A stretch of 64,000 nt of DNA, from assembly GCF_046299575.1 (NCBI RefSeq), contig NZ_JBKBHX010000004.1:185365-249364 (forward strand). Reading direction: 5' to 3'. This document shows, one piece after another, positions 8,240 to 17,252 of this stretch. How positions within the stretch are numbered: position 1 is the first letter of the stretch; each line of letters starts with the position of its first letter. The position numbers and the translations under genes are program-made. The notes beneath the pieces were generated by a model. That model had not been told where the DNA came from and did not search any database. It was given only the letters and a program-made list of their open reading frames with translations. This DNA comes from Thermaurantimonas sp046299575. GTDB lineage: Bacteria; Bacteroidota; Bacteroidia; Flavobacteriales; Schleiferiaceae.

Positions 8240-10288
8240 ATGAGAAAAATAGAAAACTACGTAATGGGTCAATGGATAGAGGGTGATGGTGTAGAATTCG
8301 TGGCCCGCAATGCCGTAACCGGTGAGGTGATCGGAGAGGTGTCTTCAGCCGGACTCGACTATGCTGAAATACTCGAATACGGTCGCAGAGTAGGTGGCCC
8401 CGCATTGAGGTCAATGACCTTTAGAGAGCGCGGTCAGATGCTGAAAAACCTTGCTCTATATCTTACCGAAAGAAAAGAAATCTTCTACGAGCTAAGCTAT
8501 GCCACCGGTGCTACCAGAGCAGATTCGTGGATAGACATCGAAGGCGGTATCGGCAATCTGTTTTCATACGCCAGTCTTCGCCGTCAGTTCCCTGACAAGC
8601 CATACCATGTAGATGGGCAGACAGTCAATCTCTCTAAAGGTGGCACCTTCATTGGCCATCACATTATGGTGCCACGAAGAGGAGTAGCTGTGCACATCAA
8701 TGCATTTAACTTTCCGGTGTGGGGAATGCTGGAGAAAATAGCTGTGAATCTCTTAGCTGGTGTGCCGGCTGTAGTGAAGCCCAGTGAATACACCAGCTAC
8801 CTCACCGAATTAGTAGTGAGGCATATAGTGGAATCATCCATCTTGCCGGAAGGTTCACTGCAGTTGGTCACAGGGCTTGGTCGCGGCATTCTCGATCACG
8901 TGCACAATCAGGATGTAGTCACCTTCACCGGGTCGGCAGCGACAGGCAAGAAGCTAAAAGCTCTTCCGAACATCATTGAAGAATCCGTGCCTTTCAATCT
9001 CGAAGCTGATTCGCTGAATGCATCTGTTTTAGGCATGACTGTACAACCTGAGGATCCTGAATTTGACATTTTCATCAAGGAGATTCACAGGGAAATAACT
9101 GTAAAAGCCGGTCAAAAATGTACGGCCGTGCGCCGGATCATCGTGCCGGAACACTTGGTTGAGGCCGTAGAACGTGCCCTGGCCGAAAGACTCCGCAATA
9201 CGCGCATCGGCAATCCCAGAGCAGAAGGTGTGCGAATGGGAGCCCTGGCTGCACACATTCAAGTCGATCGCCTAAAGAAAAACCTCGAAATCCTCGCCCG
9301 CGAGCAAGAAGTGGTCTTCGACGGCTCAAAAGAACTCGAACTCGTGGAAGCCGACCCCAGCCGTGGTGCCTTTGTGCAACCGATTATTTTCCGCAATTCA
9401 AATCCCTTCAAAAATACCTCTGTACACGAGGTAGAACCCTTCGGACCGGTATCGACCATCATGCCGTATAAAACGCTGGAAGAAGCTGTAGCCCTGGTGG
9501 GATTGGGAAAGGGATCGCTGGTGACCTCCATTATCACAAACGATGACCGGGAAGCAACCCGGTTTACACTGGAGGCAGCTCATCTGAATGGTCGGATTCT
9601 GGTGCTGAATCGCAGATGCGCTAAGGAAAGCACCGGACACGGCTCACCCATGCCCATGCTCACACACGGCGGTCCGGGGCGCGCCGGCGGTGGCGAAGAG
9701 ATGGGCGGTGTGCGAGGTGTGATGCACTATCTGCAGCGCACAGCTATACAAGGCCACCCCGATACCATCACCGAAATTACCCAAATCTACCAGCCCGGTG
9801 CCAGCCGTCCTGAAGCTGAGCCGCACCTCTTCCGTCAGTACTTCGAAGACCTCAAAGTAGGAGATACTGTTTATACTCACAAGCATACTGTGACGGAGGC
9901 GGATATCGTAAACTTTGCCAACGTGAGTGGCGATAATTTCTACGCCCACATGGATGCCACATCGCTGGAGGGTACGCTCTTCGAACGAAGGGTGGCTCAC
10001 GGCTACTTCATTCTCTCAAAAGCCGCCGGCCTCTTTGTCGATCCCAAAAAAGGCCCTGTGCTGCTGAACTACGGCATCGAAGAGTGCCGATTCACCAAGC
10101 CGGTTTATCCAGGTACCACCATCGGCGTAAAACTCACCGTGAAGGAAAAAATCAGCCAGGAAAAGCGCTCACCTGAAGACATAGCTCGAGGTATTGTGAA
10201 GTTTTATGTGGATGTGTATGACGAAACGGGCGAATCGGTAGCTGTAGCCACAATACTTACCATGGTAAAAAAGAGGAATCAGAACTGA
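8240..10288 (+). CDS. paaZ: PaaZ: oxepin-CoA hydrolase / 3-oxo-5,6-dehydrosuberyl-CoA semialdehyde dehydrogenase
   Basis: A 682-residue bifunctional enzyme that opens the oxepin-CoA ring and oxidises the resulting aldehyde in phenylacetate degradation. Residues 1-515 are an aldehyde dehydrogenase with the cofactor-loop GSAATGKKL, general base Glu255 (FNLEADSLN) and nucleophile Cys294 (AGQKCTAVRR). Residues about 530-675 are a MaoC-like hot-dog hydratase with VTEADIVNFANVSGDNFYAH, containing the catalytic Asp and His. Length and order match the enzyme of Escherichia coli. It is divergent from DUF4271. No paaABCDE genes lie in the window, so the rest of the pathway must be elsewhere, or this copy may serve another aromatic CoA route. 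Confidence 0.95.
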   Translation: MRKIENYVMGQWIEGDGVEFVARNAVTGEVIGEVSSAGLDYAEILEYGRRVGGPALRSMTFRERGQMLKNLALYLTERKEIFYELSYATGATRADSWIDIEGGIGNLFSYASLRRQFPDKPYHVDGQTVNLSKGGTFIGHHIMVPRRGVAVHINAFNFPVWGMLEKIAVNLLAGVPAVVKPSEYTSYLTELVVRHIVESSILPEGSLQLVTGLGRGILDHVHNQDVVTFTGSAATGKKLKALPNIIEESVPFNLEADSLNASVLGMTVQPEDPEFDIFIKEIHREITVKAGQKCTAVRRIIVPEHLVEAVERALAERLRNTRIGNPRAEGVRMGALAAHIQVDRLKKNLEILAREQEVVFDGSKELELVEADPSRGAFVQPIIFRNSNPFKNTSVHEVEPFGPVSTIMPYKTLEEAVALVGLGKGSLVTSIITNDDREATRFTLEAAHLNGRILVLNRRCAKESTGHGSPMPMLTHGGPGRAGGGEEMGGVRGVMHYLQRTAIQGHPDTITEITQIYQPGASRPEAEPHLFRQYFEDLKVGDTVYTHKHTVTEADIVNFANVSGDNFYAHMDATSLEGTLFERRVAHGYFILSKAAGLFVDPKKGPVLLNYGIEECRFTKPVYPGTTIGVKLTVKEKISQEKRSPEDIARGIVKFYVDVYDETGESVAVATILTMVKKRNQN

Positions 10289-10660
10289 ATTCTGTGCGGG
10301 GAAATATTGCACTGATAAGGTTAAGATAAGCGAGGATTTCAGGACCATCAATCGTGTTATGCAATTCCCGCGTAAGGGATAGGAGCGGATATGAGCTGCA
10401 GCGGATGGGGATGTGGCACACAGGGCGAGGAGGCGACTGTAGAAGCCACCGCAGCCCGATGCGCCACCCACATACCGCAAGGCGAATATGAGCGGATAGC
10501 CCGACCCCTGACGAAGGCGCCTATGGCGCCTTCGTCAGGGGGTACGCCCAAATAAAACAAAAAATGCAAAATCAAAAAATTCAAAATTCAATAATGGGAC
10601 ATCTCCTTATACGCCATATGCAGTAAAACAGGTTGACGAGCGCCAATGCAAATTCGTGGC
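10289..10660. repeat. GC-rich intergenic element with perfect 17-bp hairpin
   Basis: This gap of about 370 bases holds no convincing gene. From about 10365 to 10550 the sequence is visibly more GC-rich than its flanks. It contains a perfect inverted repeat with 17-base arms (10505-10521 and 10525-10541) and a three-base loop, and a direct repeat GAGCGGATA at 10383-10391 and 10490-10498. The rest is AT-rich. The design resembles dispersed palindromic intergenic repeats; the hairpin lacks a following T run, so it is not a standard terminator for paaZ. No second copy occurs in this window. Confidence 0.6.
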
Positions 10661-11065
10661 ATGATAAAATTCATCGTATTCATCCTCCTAATTTTTGGAT
10701 CAGTAGCAGGCCATGGTCAGCGATTTACCTTCGAATACATCGATGTAGGTCAGTCGGGTGGTATACTTCGAGGTAAAAAGGCCAATGCGCAGCAGGTGGC
10801 TATTACGGCTTCTGAAATTATCTACACGAATGAAAAGGGCAAGGAAACCCGATTTATGATTCATCGCCGGGACGAATTGTCATCAGGACATTCAGGTTTT
10901 ATGGTTTCATGTGCGTGTACAGGCTCATTTTCTGAAATCAGGGAAGCCCACTTACTCTCGCTTGGCCGAAATAAAACACTTTTTATCTTTTTTAAGGAAA
11001 ACGGTGATTTTATAGCCTTCGGCAATCACAAGTTTTACTACAATCCGCAAGCGGGCGAAGAATGA
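10661..11065 (+). CDS. Small exported protein, function unknown
   Basis: About 134 residues from the ATG at 10661, chosen because it places the signal peptide (MIKFIVFILLIFGSVAGHGQ) directly at the N-terminus; an ATG 15 bases earlier would add five residues. The mature part is a compact alpha/beta or all-beta domain with two cysteines in VSCACTGSF. I do not recognise a family. It is convergent with the di-heme peroxidase gene, 14 bases apart. Confidence 0.65.
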   Translation: MIKFIVFILLIFGSVAGHGQRFTFEYIDVGQSGGILRGKKANAQQVAITASEIIYTNEKGKETRFMIHRRDELSSGHSGFMVSCACTGSFSEIREAHLLSLGRNKTLFIFFKENGDFIAFGNHKFYYNPQAGEE

Positions 11066-11079
11066 GCTGTGTCTGACCA

Positions 11080-12993
11080 TCAATTTCTCCGGGCATTCAG
11101 CCAGCTGTATTCTCCTGATAATCTGGGTAATCGGGCCGGAGGTGTAGTGAGGCCTGTCGTATCGGTGAGTGCTGACATGAAGGCCACGAGAGCTTTCTTT
11201 TCTTTTTCGGTGAGCTTAAGAGGGTCAGGTGGTAGAGTTTGATTGGGCAGTTGGATGCCGATGCCGTGACCTCCGCCGAGATCATAGAAGCGAATCACCT
11301 CGTCAAGTGTCTGATATACACCGTTGTGCATGTAGGGGGCGGTCAGTGCGGCATTGCGGACGGTCATGGTTTTGAAGGCAAATTTGTGCGGCTCGGCATG
11401 AGCGAGGGTGTAGCGGCCTTCGTCGGGATCAACTGTTGCTTTTTGCCAAACAGCTTCGGACGGCACTCCGAGCACTTCAAACTCCGTCTCGCGAAAGAAG
11501 GGAGGCACAGAGCCATTAAATACAGGAGCAAAGTGGCAGGTAGCGCACTTAGCCTTACCCATAAAGACGTTAAAACCTTGAATTACATCTGCTGACACTT
11601 GTCCTCGGTCGGTCATATACAGGTCGAAGGGACTGTTAAGGCTTTTGAGGCTCATCATGTAGGCCTCCAACGCTGCAATGACCATGGGAAAGTCGATTAC
11701 TTCACTGCCTAATGCTTTTTTGAACATCTGGCGGTATTCTTCGCTGCTGTTGAGCTGGCGAGTGAGTTCGAGAGCGTCCTTATTCATTTCATGGCGATTC
11801 AGCGTGACTTCGGTAAACTGCTGGCTGAGTGAGGTCAGGTGGCCGTCCCATTGAAAGGCGTTTTGATAGACGACGTTGAGCAGGGTAGGTGTGTTGCGTT
11901 TCAGAGGTTTTCCGTCGAGAGACATTGGAGTCTTTAGACCATCCGTAAAACCCTTGCCCGGCTGATGGCAGCTGGCACAGGAGCGGCTGTGATCGTCGCT
12001 GAGCACAGGGTCGTAAAAGAGGGTTTTTCCCAGAGCTACGAGGTCAGCATTGGGCTTTTTATTGGTTTTCTGGGGGAAAAATTCGTTGACCTTCAGGAAG
12101 TCATCGTAAAAAAGACCTTTGCTGAACGGGTTGACCACCGAGAGGCCAACGATGCGCTCTTCGGGAAAATCCGTTCCCAAGCTCTCTTGCATCCATGTTA
12201 CTCCTCTGAATATTGGATCCGTACATTCCTTGATGAAGCGAGCCCGGTCGAGTGCATCAAAATTTTTTACTGAGTTAAGAATGATATCCCCGTTATTTAC
12301 GGCATTTCGTACCATTACGTAACCTTCCCGATCGTCGTAGAGCAGGGTGTTGAAAAGCTCTGTCACTTCCCAGATGCCCCTGAGAGTATGTCTGGCTTCT
12401 TCTATGGCGTCGAGCGATACAGGGCAGTCGAAACCCGTAATTCCCAAGGTGGCTAACCTGACGGCAGCCATTCTAAGGCTGTGGAACACCAGCCAGTCGT
12501 AAAGGGTCTGAGATTGAATATACTGATGTGATTCTTTCAGATAAAACCGGAGTTTTTGAATCTTTTTCAAGATAAAGTCTTTGTTTTCGAGTACTTCGTC
12601 GCCGTACAGTTCTTCTTCAATCACCTGAAAGCCTTCAGGCTCGCTCACGGCGGCCATGGTTTTTTCGTATTCGACTTTCGGGAGATTGGGGCCGTTGATC
12701 CATTTAGCGTTGTAAGAATCGACTGTGGCGGAGATTACTTCCAGTTTTTTGTAGGTGTATCTTGATTTTTTGAATTGACGTATCAGAGCGGGGATTGCTT
12801 TGTTGTTTTTCATGCGAGCCACACCGGCTTCCAGGTCGGCAAGCTGACGATCGAGCAGAGTGAAGTGGTCATCGAGCCATTCTTTCAGAGGCTTGTCCAC
12901 ATTGGCATCCCAGGAATTAGTGGTGGTTGTGAAGGAATATAATACGATTATTAAAGATGCTATCACAAAGGAAAGTTGAATTTTTCTTTTCAT
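11080..12993 (-). CDS. Di-heme cytochrome c peroxidase with N-terminal imelysin-like domain
   Basis: A 637-residue exported protein; the N-terminus is a signal peptide or anchor. Residues about 30-250 are helical and include GFQVIEEELYGD, resembling the GxHxxE motif of the imelysin (M75/EfeO-like) family with Gln in place of His. Residues 310-625 are a MauG/CcpA-type di-heme peroxidase with two CxxCH haem sites (CASCH at 339-343, CATCH at 483-487) and the PYMHNG distal-ligand motif near 553. The enzyme should reduce peroxide, or oxidise another substrate, in the periplasm. The fusion suggests a link to iron or metal handling, which is inference. Confidence 0.85.
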   Translation of the reverse strand: MKRKIQLSFVIASLIIVLYSFTTTTNSWDANVDKPLKEWLDDHFTLLDRQLADLEAGVARMKNNKAIPALIRQFKKSRYTYKKLEVISATVDSYNAKWINGPNLPKVEYEKTMAAVSEPEGFQVIEEELYGDEVLENKDFILKKIQKLRFYLKESHQYIQSQTLYDWLVFHSLRMAAVRLATLGITGFDCPVSLDAIEEARHTLRGIWEVTELFNTLLYDDREGYVMVRNAVNNGDIILNSVKNFDALDRARFIKECTDPIFRGVTWMQESLGTDFPEERIVGLSVVNPFSKGLFYDDFLKVNEFFPQKTNKKPNADLVALGKTLFYDPVLSDDHSRSCASCHQPGKGFTDGLKTPMSLDGKPLKRNTPTLLNVVYQNAFQWDGHLTSLSQQFTEVTLNRHEMNKDALELTRQLNSSEEYRQMFKKALGSEVIDFPMVIAALEAYMMSLKSLNSPFDLYMTDRGQVSADVIQGFNVFMGKAKCATCHFAPVFNGSVPPFFRETEFEVLGVPSEAVWQKATVDPDEGRYTLAHAEPHKFAFKTMTVRNAALTAPYMHNGVYQTLDEVIRFYDLGGGHGIGIQLPNQTLPPDPLKLTEKEKKALVAFMSALTDTTGLTTPPARLPRLSGEYSWLNARRN

Positions 12994-13020
12994 AGATCAT
13001 CTATCATTTTTTATATGAAA

Positions 13021-13052
13021 AAACAGGCCTTCGGCAAACCAAAGGCCTGTTT
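13021..13052 (-). terminator. Rho-independent terminator of the PhoX-like gene
   Basis: A perfect 11-base stem (arms 13021-13031 and 13042-13052) with a nine- or ten-base loop. On the minus strand it is followed by a run of T, directly after the stop of the gene ending at 13071. Confidence 0.8.
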
Positions 13053-13070
13053 GATTGATGTTTATACAAA

Positions 13071-14975
13071 TTACTGAATGAGTTGAATTTTGTGTACAGA
13101 GCCATCCTTCAGGCGGAGGAAATACATACCTGGTTTCAGACCATAGAGGTTGATGTGTGACATGTTTTCACGTACCATAATTACACGACCTGTGGCATCG
13201 AGTAGTTCGAAATCAACGATTTTATTGAAGTGAACGGCATTGAAGGTCGGATTGGGATGCATGCGGAAGGGTGCATCTGCACTTTCGATTTCCGGTATGT
13301 TGATGGTACCTTGATTTTTAAATCCTGTCACAGCGATGGTAGTAGCTCTCTGGAATGGATACACATTGCCCATAGAAGAAGTAGCCTGATCGTTGGCCAG
13401 CGAACCGCCTGTACCATCCGGGTGCTGGTTGTTGATAAAGAGCGTTGATCCATCAGGTGTGAAAACACCACCAGTAAATTCAGCATCACGGGTACCGGTC
13501 ATCAGAAAGAGGAGGTTAGCCGGTGTAGGATTGGGGATATCGAGGTCAAGCAGGAAGGCCTTTGGAATTTCATAGGGGAATGAACCGAAGAAGTTGGGCA
13601 CGATACGGCCAAGGCTTGTACCGATGTTGTCTTCCTGGAGGAGCAGATAACGCTTGTTGCCAAATTGTACGAATTCAATACCGTCCACAGAGTTGAATAC
13701 AAAGCGGCTCTCTGCAGGTTTACCAGGTACCTCAGGGCCTCCAAGTAGATATGGCTTCACTGAGGGTTCATTGGTAAGGGCATCTTCGAGTACGAGTACT
13801 GCACCGAAAGGATGACGGCACACAGAGTCTGTGAAAGAAAAGAAATTGTTGTCAATCCAATGGCGAGGAATAGTAACACCGGCTCTGATGGAAGGACCCA
13901 TAGGCTGGTTGTCGCGGCCGGTTTCGGCGAGATAGACCTTTCCGGTAGTAGGATCTACTTCCGTCCACTCAATGCGCTGGAAGGCCGTAGCACCCAGGCG
14001 TGTAGCGATGGCAGGTGCATTGATCAATGAGTCGATGTGGCGGGGAATTTGAATCCATTGACCTTTGTATGAGCCGGGATTTTGTTTGAAAACATAGAGG
14101 TTACCTTTTGTGTAATCTCCGGTAGAGTCAGCCACATATTTCCAGATGAAGGCACCGTGAGGAAGGTTAGAGGCCGGTACAAAGTCGTTACCATGAATCA
14201 GTGTGCGATTGTCAGGCATAGCAATCGTACCTTCAAACGACATGCGTCCGGCGTGGTAGAGTTTGCGAACAGCCTTCTTAGTGTTAGGATCGATCATGGT
14301 AAGCCAGCCGAAGTTTTGCCAAGCCTTAATCTTTTGACCTCCGAACTCTGGTACGTTAGTAGGAATAGTGTAGTTTCCTTGTCCATCATAACCATTAGTA
14401 GTAGCAGCCGTATCGTGCCAGTTTCGGATTTGGAAGTTTGAAGTGTAGTTGGCAAAAATCTCTTCACCAGTCAGTACCATGCCGTTTGGCAACAGGGCAC
14501 CACCGCAGTTGGTCGTTGTCCATCCCACTGTAGAGAAGTCCACAGCCCAACATGTGTCGCCACCGGCAGTACGGGTTTGGTCAATGATCCAACCTTGCTG
14601 TGGATCCTTGATCACGGGTACCACCGACATAGCACCACCCCATCCGAGTTGTGGACGCTCATTTAAAATGGTACGTCTCTCGTGATTGATGACCAGCGTG
14701 CCTTTTGTGTTGGGATTTTGGGCATCAGGAATGTAGGCCATAAAATCGTGCTCACGTGGTGCAGGTACTGTAGCAGTGACTCCGTCAGCGCGGTTTACAC
14801 GTACGAAATTTGACCCTTCGCGGAATACTACCTTCATCTGAAGAGATGAACCAACGCGTACCTGCACTGAACCAGCAGTATCCACATTGTTGAGGGGCGT
14901 AAAAGGTTGATAGCCTTGGGCTTTCATTTGAAAAAATGAAGCCATGATGCATGCACTAAGTACAACTTTTTTCAT
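13071..14975 (-). CDS. PhoX-like (DUF839) protein exported by T9SS
   Basis: A 634-residue secreted protein. After a signal peptide (to about residue 19) comes a PhoX/DUF839-type beta-propeller, recognisable from NCGGALLPNGMVLTGEE near 157 and the TGKVYLAETGRDNQP block near 345. PhoX relatives are calcium/iron alkaline phosphatases, but many DUF839 proteins are uncharacterised and I cannot confirm the metal ligands. The last ~75 residues are a type A T9SS sorting domain (MHPNPTFNAVHF, then ELLDATGRVI and GLKPGMYFLRLKDG). It should be exported to the cell surface or medium. A strong terminator follows. Confidence 0.85.
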   Translation of the reverse strand: MKKVVLSACIMASFFQMKAQGYQPFTPLNNVDTAGSVQVRVGSSLQMKVVFREGSNFVRVNRADGVTATVPAPREHDFMAYIPDAQNPNTKGTLVINHERRTILNERPQLGWGGAMSVVPVIKDPQQGWIIDQTRTAGGDTCWAVDFSTVGWTTTNCGGALLPNGMVLTGEEIFANYTSNFQIRNWHDTAATTNGYDGQGNYTIPTNVPEFGGQKIKAWQNFGWLTMIDPNTKKAVRKLYHAGRMSFEGTIAMPDNRTLIHGNDFVPASNLPHGAFIWKYVADSTGDYTKGNLYVFKQNPGSYKGQWIQIPRHIDSLINAPAIATRLGATAFQRIEWTEVDPTTGKVYLAETGRDNQPMGPSIRAGVTIPRHWIDNNFFSFTDSVCRHPFGAVLVLEDALTNEPSVKPYLLGGPEVPGKPAESRFVFNSVDGIEFVQFGNKRYLLLQEDNIGTSLGRIVPNFFGSFPYEIPKAFLLDLDIPNPTPANLLFLMTGTRDAEFTGGVFTPDGSTLFINNQHPDGTGGSLANDQATSSMGNVYPFQRATTIAVTGFKNQGTINIPEIESADAPFRMHPNPTFNAVHFNKIVDFELLDATGRVIMVRENMSHINLYGLKPGMYFLRLKDGSVHKIQLIQ

Positions 14976-15109
14976 TTGGGTTTGAGGTTTTTATGCAATG
15001 CAAACCACCCCCACATCTGTTATGTAATTATGTAGGCTAATTGAAGTATTTGCGAAATAATTGTTACGAAGTTTAAGCTATTTTGAACTATGTTTTCAAA
15101 TTTTACTAC
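14976..15109. other. Short intergenic region upstream of the PhoX-like gene
   Basis: AT-rich spacer of 134 bases between the PhoX-like gene and the broken lipoprotein gene, both on the minus strand. It should hold the PhoX-like promoter, but I find no exact TAnnTTTG element. Confidence 0.4.
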
Positions 15110-15914
15110 TTAAAATATCAAACGATCGGAGTATTTGATTTCATACCGGCCGTCATCTGTCTTAAACAGACATTTTTTAAAGTTCATTCCCAGAAGTGTT
15201 ACTTCTTTGGTATCATTTACATCGACGCGATTTAGCACGCGCTTATTTTCAATTTTTACATATTCTGTCAGTGATACCATCTTGTAAGTATCGAATACAT
15301 TCATTCCATATAAGAGCGTTGTTATTCGTACATTTTTATCGGAAGTGATGTTAGCAGCATTAGAACTTACCCTTCGTCCAATGACTCTTTTAATTGTGTA
15401 GCCGTATTCATCTGAATTTATAAATTTATTTAAAGATAAATCTTCTTGTTCACTTTGACTAAAGCCGTGGATTTTCTCAAATATTTTTTTGTTGGTATGA
15501 TTGACAATGTAAAAACGCTGAAGAGGTAAGAAACCTCTATCAAAAACGGCGAATGCTATCTACTGAAAACTGGTTTACAAGAGATGGATAGTGATAAATA
15601 TCGGCCGAAATCGTCACTTCCTTGCGAAGCCAGAATAAAAACCAGGTGTAACGAACATCCTGAGAGATGTTTTCGATCACATCGCCAGACTCGAGAAGCA
15701 GCGAATTATGCAATTCCTTCTTGGCCGGAGTAGTGAAGAAAAGTGTATTTCTTTCAGCAATTCCGAAGTAATAATTGATTTTGTTGTAGGTTAAAAATGA
15801 TGATTTGTATTCCCGCTTTTCAGCAAATGCAGGTCTTTGATCAAGCACAAGTCCACGGTGATAACTACAAGAAGCCGAAAGAAGAAATAAAAATAAATAC
15901 AGATTTTTCGCTAT
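15110..15914 (-). pseudogene. Lipoprotein gene broken by a one-base frameshift, no standard start codon
   Basis: Two open frames on the minus strand join into one protein of about 267 residues. The first part begins with a lipoprotein signal (IAKNLYLFLFLLSASC, lipobox SASC, frame open from 15914) and runs to FSVDSIRRF, where a stop occurs at 15540-15542. If the A5 run at 15542-15546 (T5 on the coding strand) were T4, the frame would continue without a stop as DRGFLPLQRF, through VIGRRVSS, to the end YSDRLIF at 15110. The upstream end has no ATG, GTG or TTG before the signal sequence; ATA at 15912-15914 follows a stop codon directly, and CTG lies three codons later. GTG at 15848 would remove the lipobox. 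This is either a pseudogene or a sequencing indel in a homopolymer. The family is not recognised. Confidence 0.75.
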
Positions 15915-16061
15915 TTATTAAATTGAATTATACTGTCAAAAATAGCTAACAGTAAGCCCACTTAGAATTAAATTAACATTAAGAAACTTCTGTACTTTTT
16001 CAGAAAATTCCCTGGAGGCCTACAAATGTGACCAGGACTGTGGAATTTCGCTTTGTCTGAC

Positions 16062-17252
16062 TTAGTGCTTTTTACTTAATTTCAATGAAAAATAAAAACT
16101 CATCAGCATCAGCCCAAAACTGGCCACGTATGGCATGGTGTAATGCACATCGTAAAGTGAACCACCGATGACCGGCCCGATCAGCCGTGCCAATGAACCC
16201 GAAGATTGCAGAATGCCAAGGTAAAAGCCCTGCTGCAGTGCACTCACTTCGGTGCTGAGCAGAGAGCTGAGCATAGGATTGATAAATGCATTTCCGAATC
16301 CTATAAGTGCGAGAGCTAGTAGTTCGAGCGGCACGAACCATTCGACGGGTATATACGGCATAGCCAAAAGACCGACAGCCATAAGCAGGTTACCAGTGGC
16401 AAGGAGAGACTTTTCACTGAAACGCGCAGTAAACTTGCCCAGGAGCGATCCCTGAATCACCACAGCTAAAGCTCCAATAAAGGCAAAAGTGTAGCCAACT
16501 TCAGCATCCGATAGCCTAAACTTCTCATGCCAGAGGATGGCCGCGGTAATCTGCATCATTGAAAAAGCTGTAATAAAAATAATGTTAATGATGAAAAACT
16601 GGTTGACCGCCGACTGCCGAAGCACTTTCACCATATTGCCAAATGGGTTCTGCCAAAGTGAAGAGGTGCTGTTTTTTGTAAGTAAACTTTCGGGCAGAAT
16701 GAAATACGCCAGAAGAAAATTTGCGACTGAAAATATCGCTGCCGTGTAACCAACCCATTCGATGCCGAAGGAGTCTTTGAGCCATCCGCCCAAAGGCGGC
16801 CCGACAATAAATCCAAGACCAAAAGCAGCGCCGATCAGTCCAAAATTCTTAGCTTTTTTATCCGGAGTAGATACATCGCTGATAAAGGCCTGAGCAGCCG
16901 AGAGATTAGCTGCACCCAGCCCTGACAACAGTCTTGAAATCAATAAAACAGCGATTGAACCTGCATTGGCAAAGACAATGTATGCAACTACCATGATTAC
17001 GATGCTAATCAGTATGACCGGCCGACGCCCGATTCGGTCGCTGAGCGAACCCCAGAAACCCGAAAACATAAATTGCATAAAGGAGTAGCTACTGGCAACT
17101 ACACCAATCACTAACCCATTGGCCCCCAATTCTTTCGCGAAAATCGGCAAAATCGGGATGATAAGCCCGAAACCCATTAAATCGAGAAATACCGTGATAA
17201 ACAATACAGTTAGAGCCCCTTTGGGATTGGCTCTGGAATCAACTCTGGGCAT
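16062..17252 (-). CDS. MFS drug-type transporter (TetA/DHA1 family)
   Basis: A 396-residue inner-membrane transporter with about 12 helices. The start LFITVFLDLMGFGLIIPILP and the loop 2-3 motif A (GSLSDRIGRRPVI) are typical of proton antiporters of the TetA-like DHA1 group. The second half has the matching GFGNAFINPMLSSLLS motif. It overlaps the end of the RNase Z gene by 14 bases, so the two are probably translated together. The substrate is unknown; resistance to a particular drug should not be assumed. Confidence 0.88.
   Translation of the reverse strand: MPRVDSRANPKGALTVLFITVFLDLMGFGLIIPILPIFAKELGANGLVIGVVASSYSFMQFMFSGFWGSLSDRIGRRPVILISIVIMVVAYIVFANAGSIAVLLISRLLSGLGAANLSAAQAFISDVSTPDKKAKNFGLIGAAFGLGFIVGPPLGGWLKDSFGIEWVGYTAAIFSVANFLLAYFILPESLLTKNSTSSLWQNPFGNMVKVLRQSAVNQFFIINIIFITAFSMMQITAAILWHEKFRLSDAEVGYTFAFIGALAVVIQGSLLGKFTARFSEKSLLATGNLLMAVGLLAMPYIPVEWFVPLELLALALIGFGNAFINPMLSSLLSTEVSALQQGFYLGILQSSGSLARLIGPVIGGSLYDVHYTMPYVASFGLMLMSFYFSLKLSKKH

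Noticed and set aside
8172..8414. Upstream extension of the DUF4271 protein
   Set aside because: The extra ~80 residues are Arg/His/Pro-rich antisense of paaZ; family length fits the GTG at 8171.
10505..10541. The 17-bp hairpin as a paaZ terminator
   Set aside because: It is more than 200 bases past the stop and has no T run on either side; a repeat element is more likely.
16062..17252. MFS transporter as a tetracycline resistance gene
   Set aside because: The TetA-like signature is shared by many drug and metabolite exporters, and there is no adjacent tetR or mobile context.
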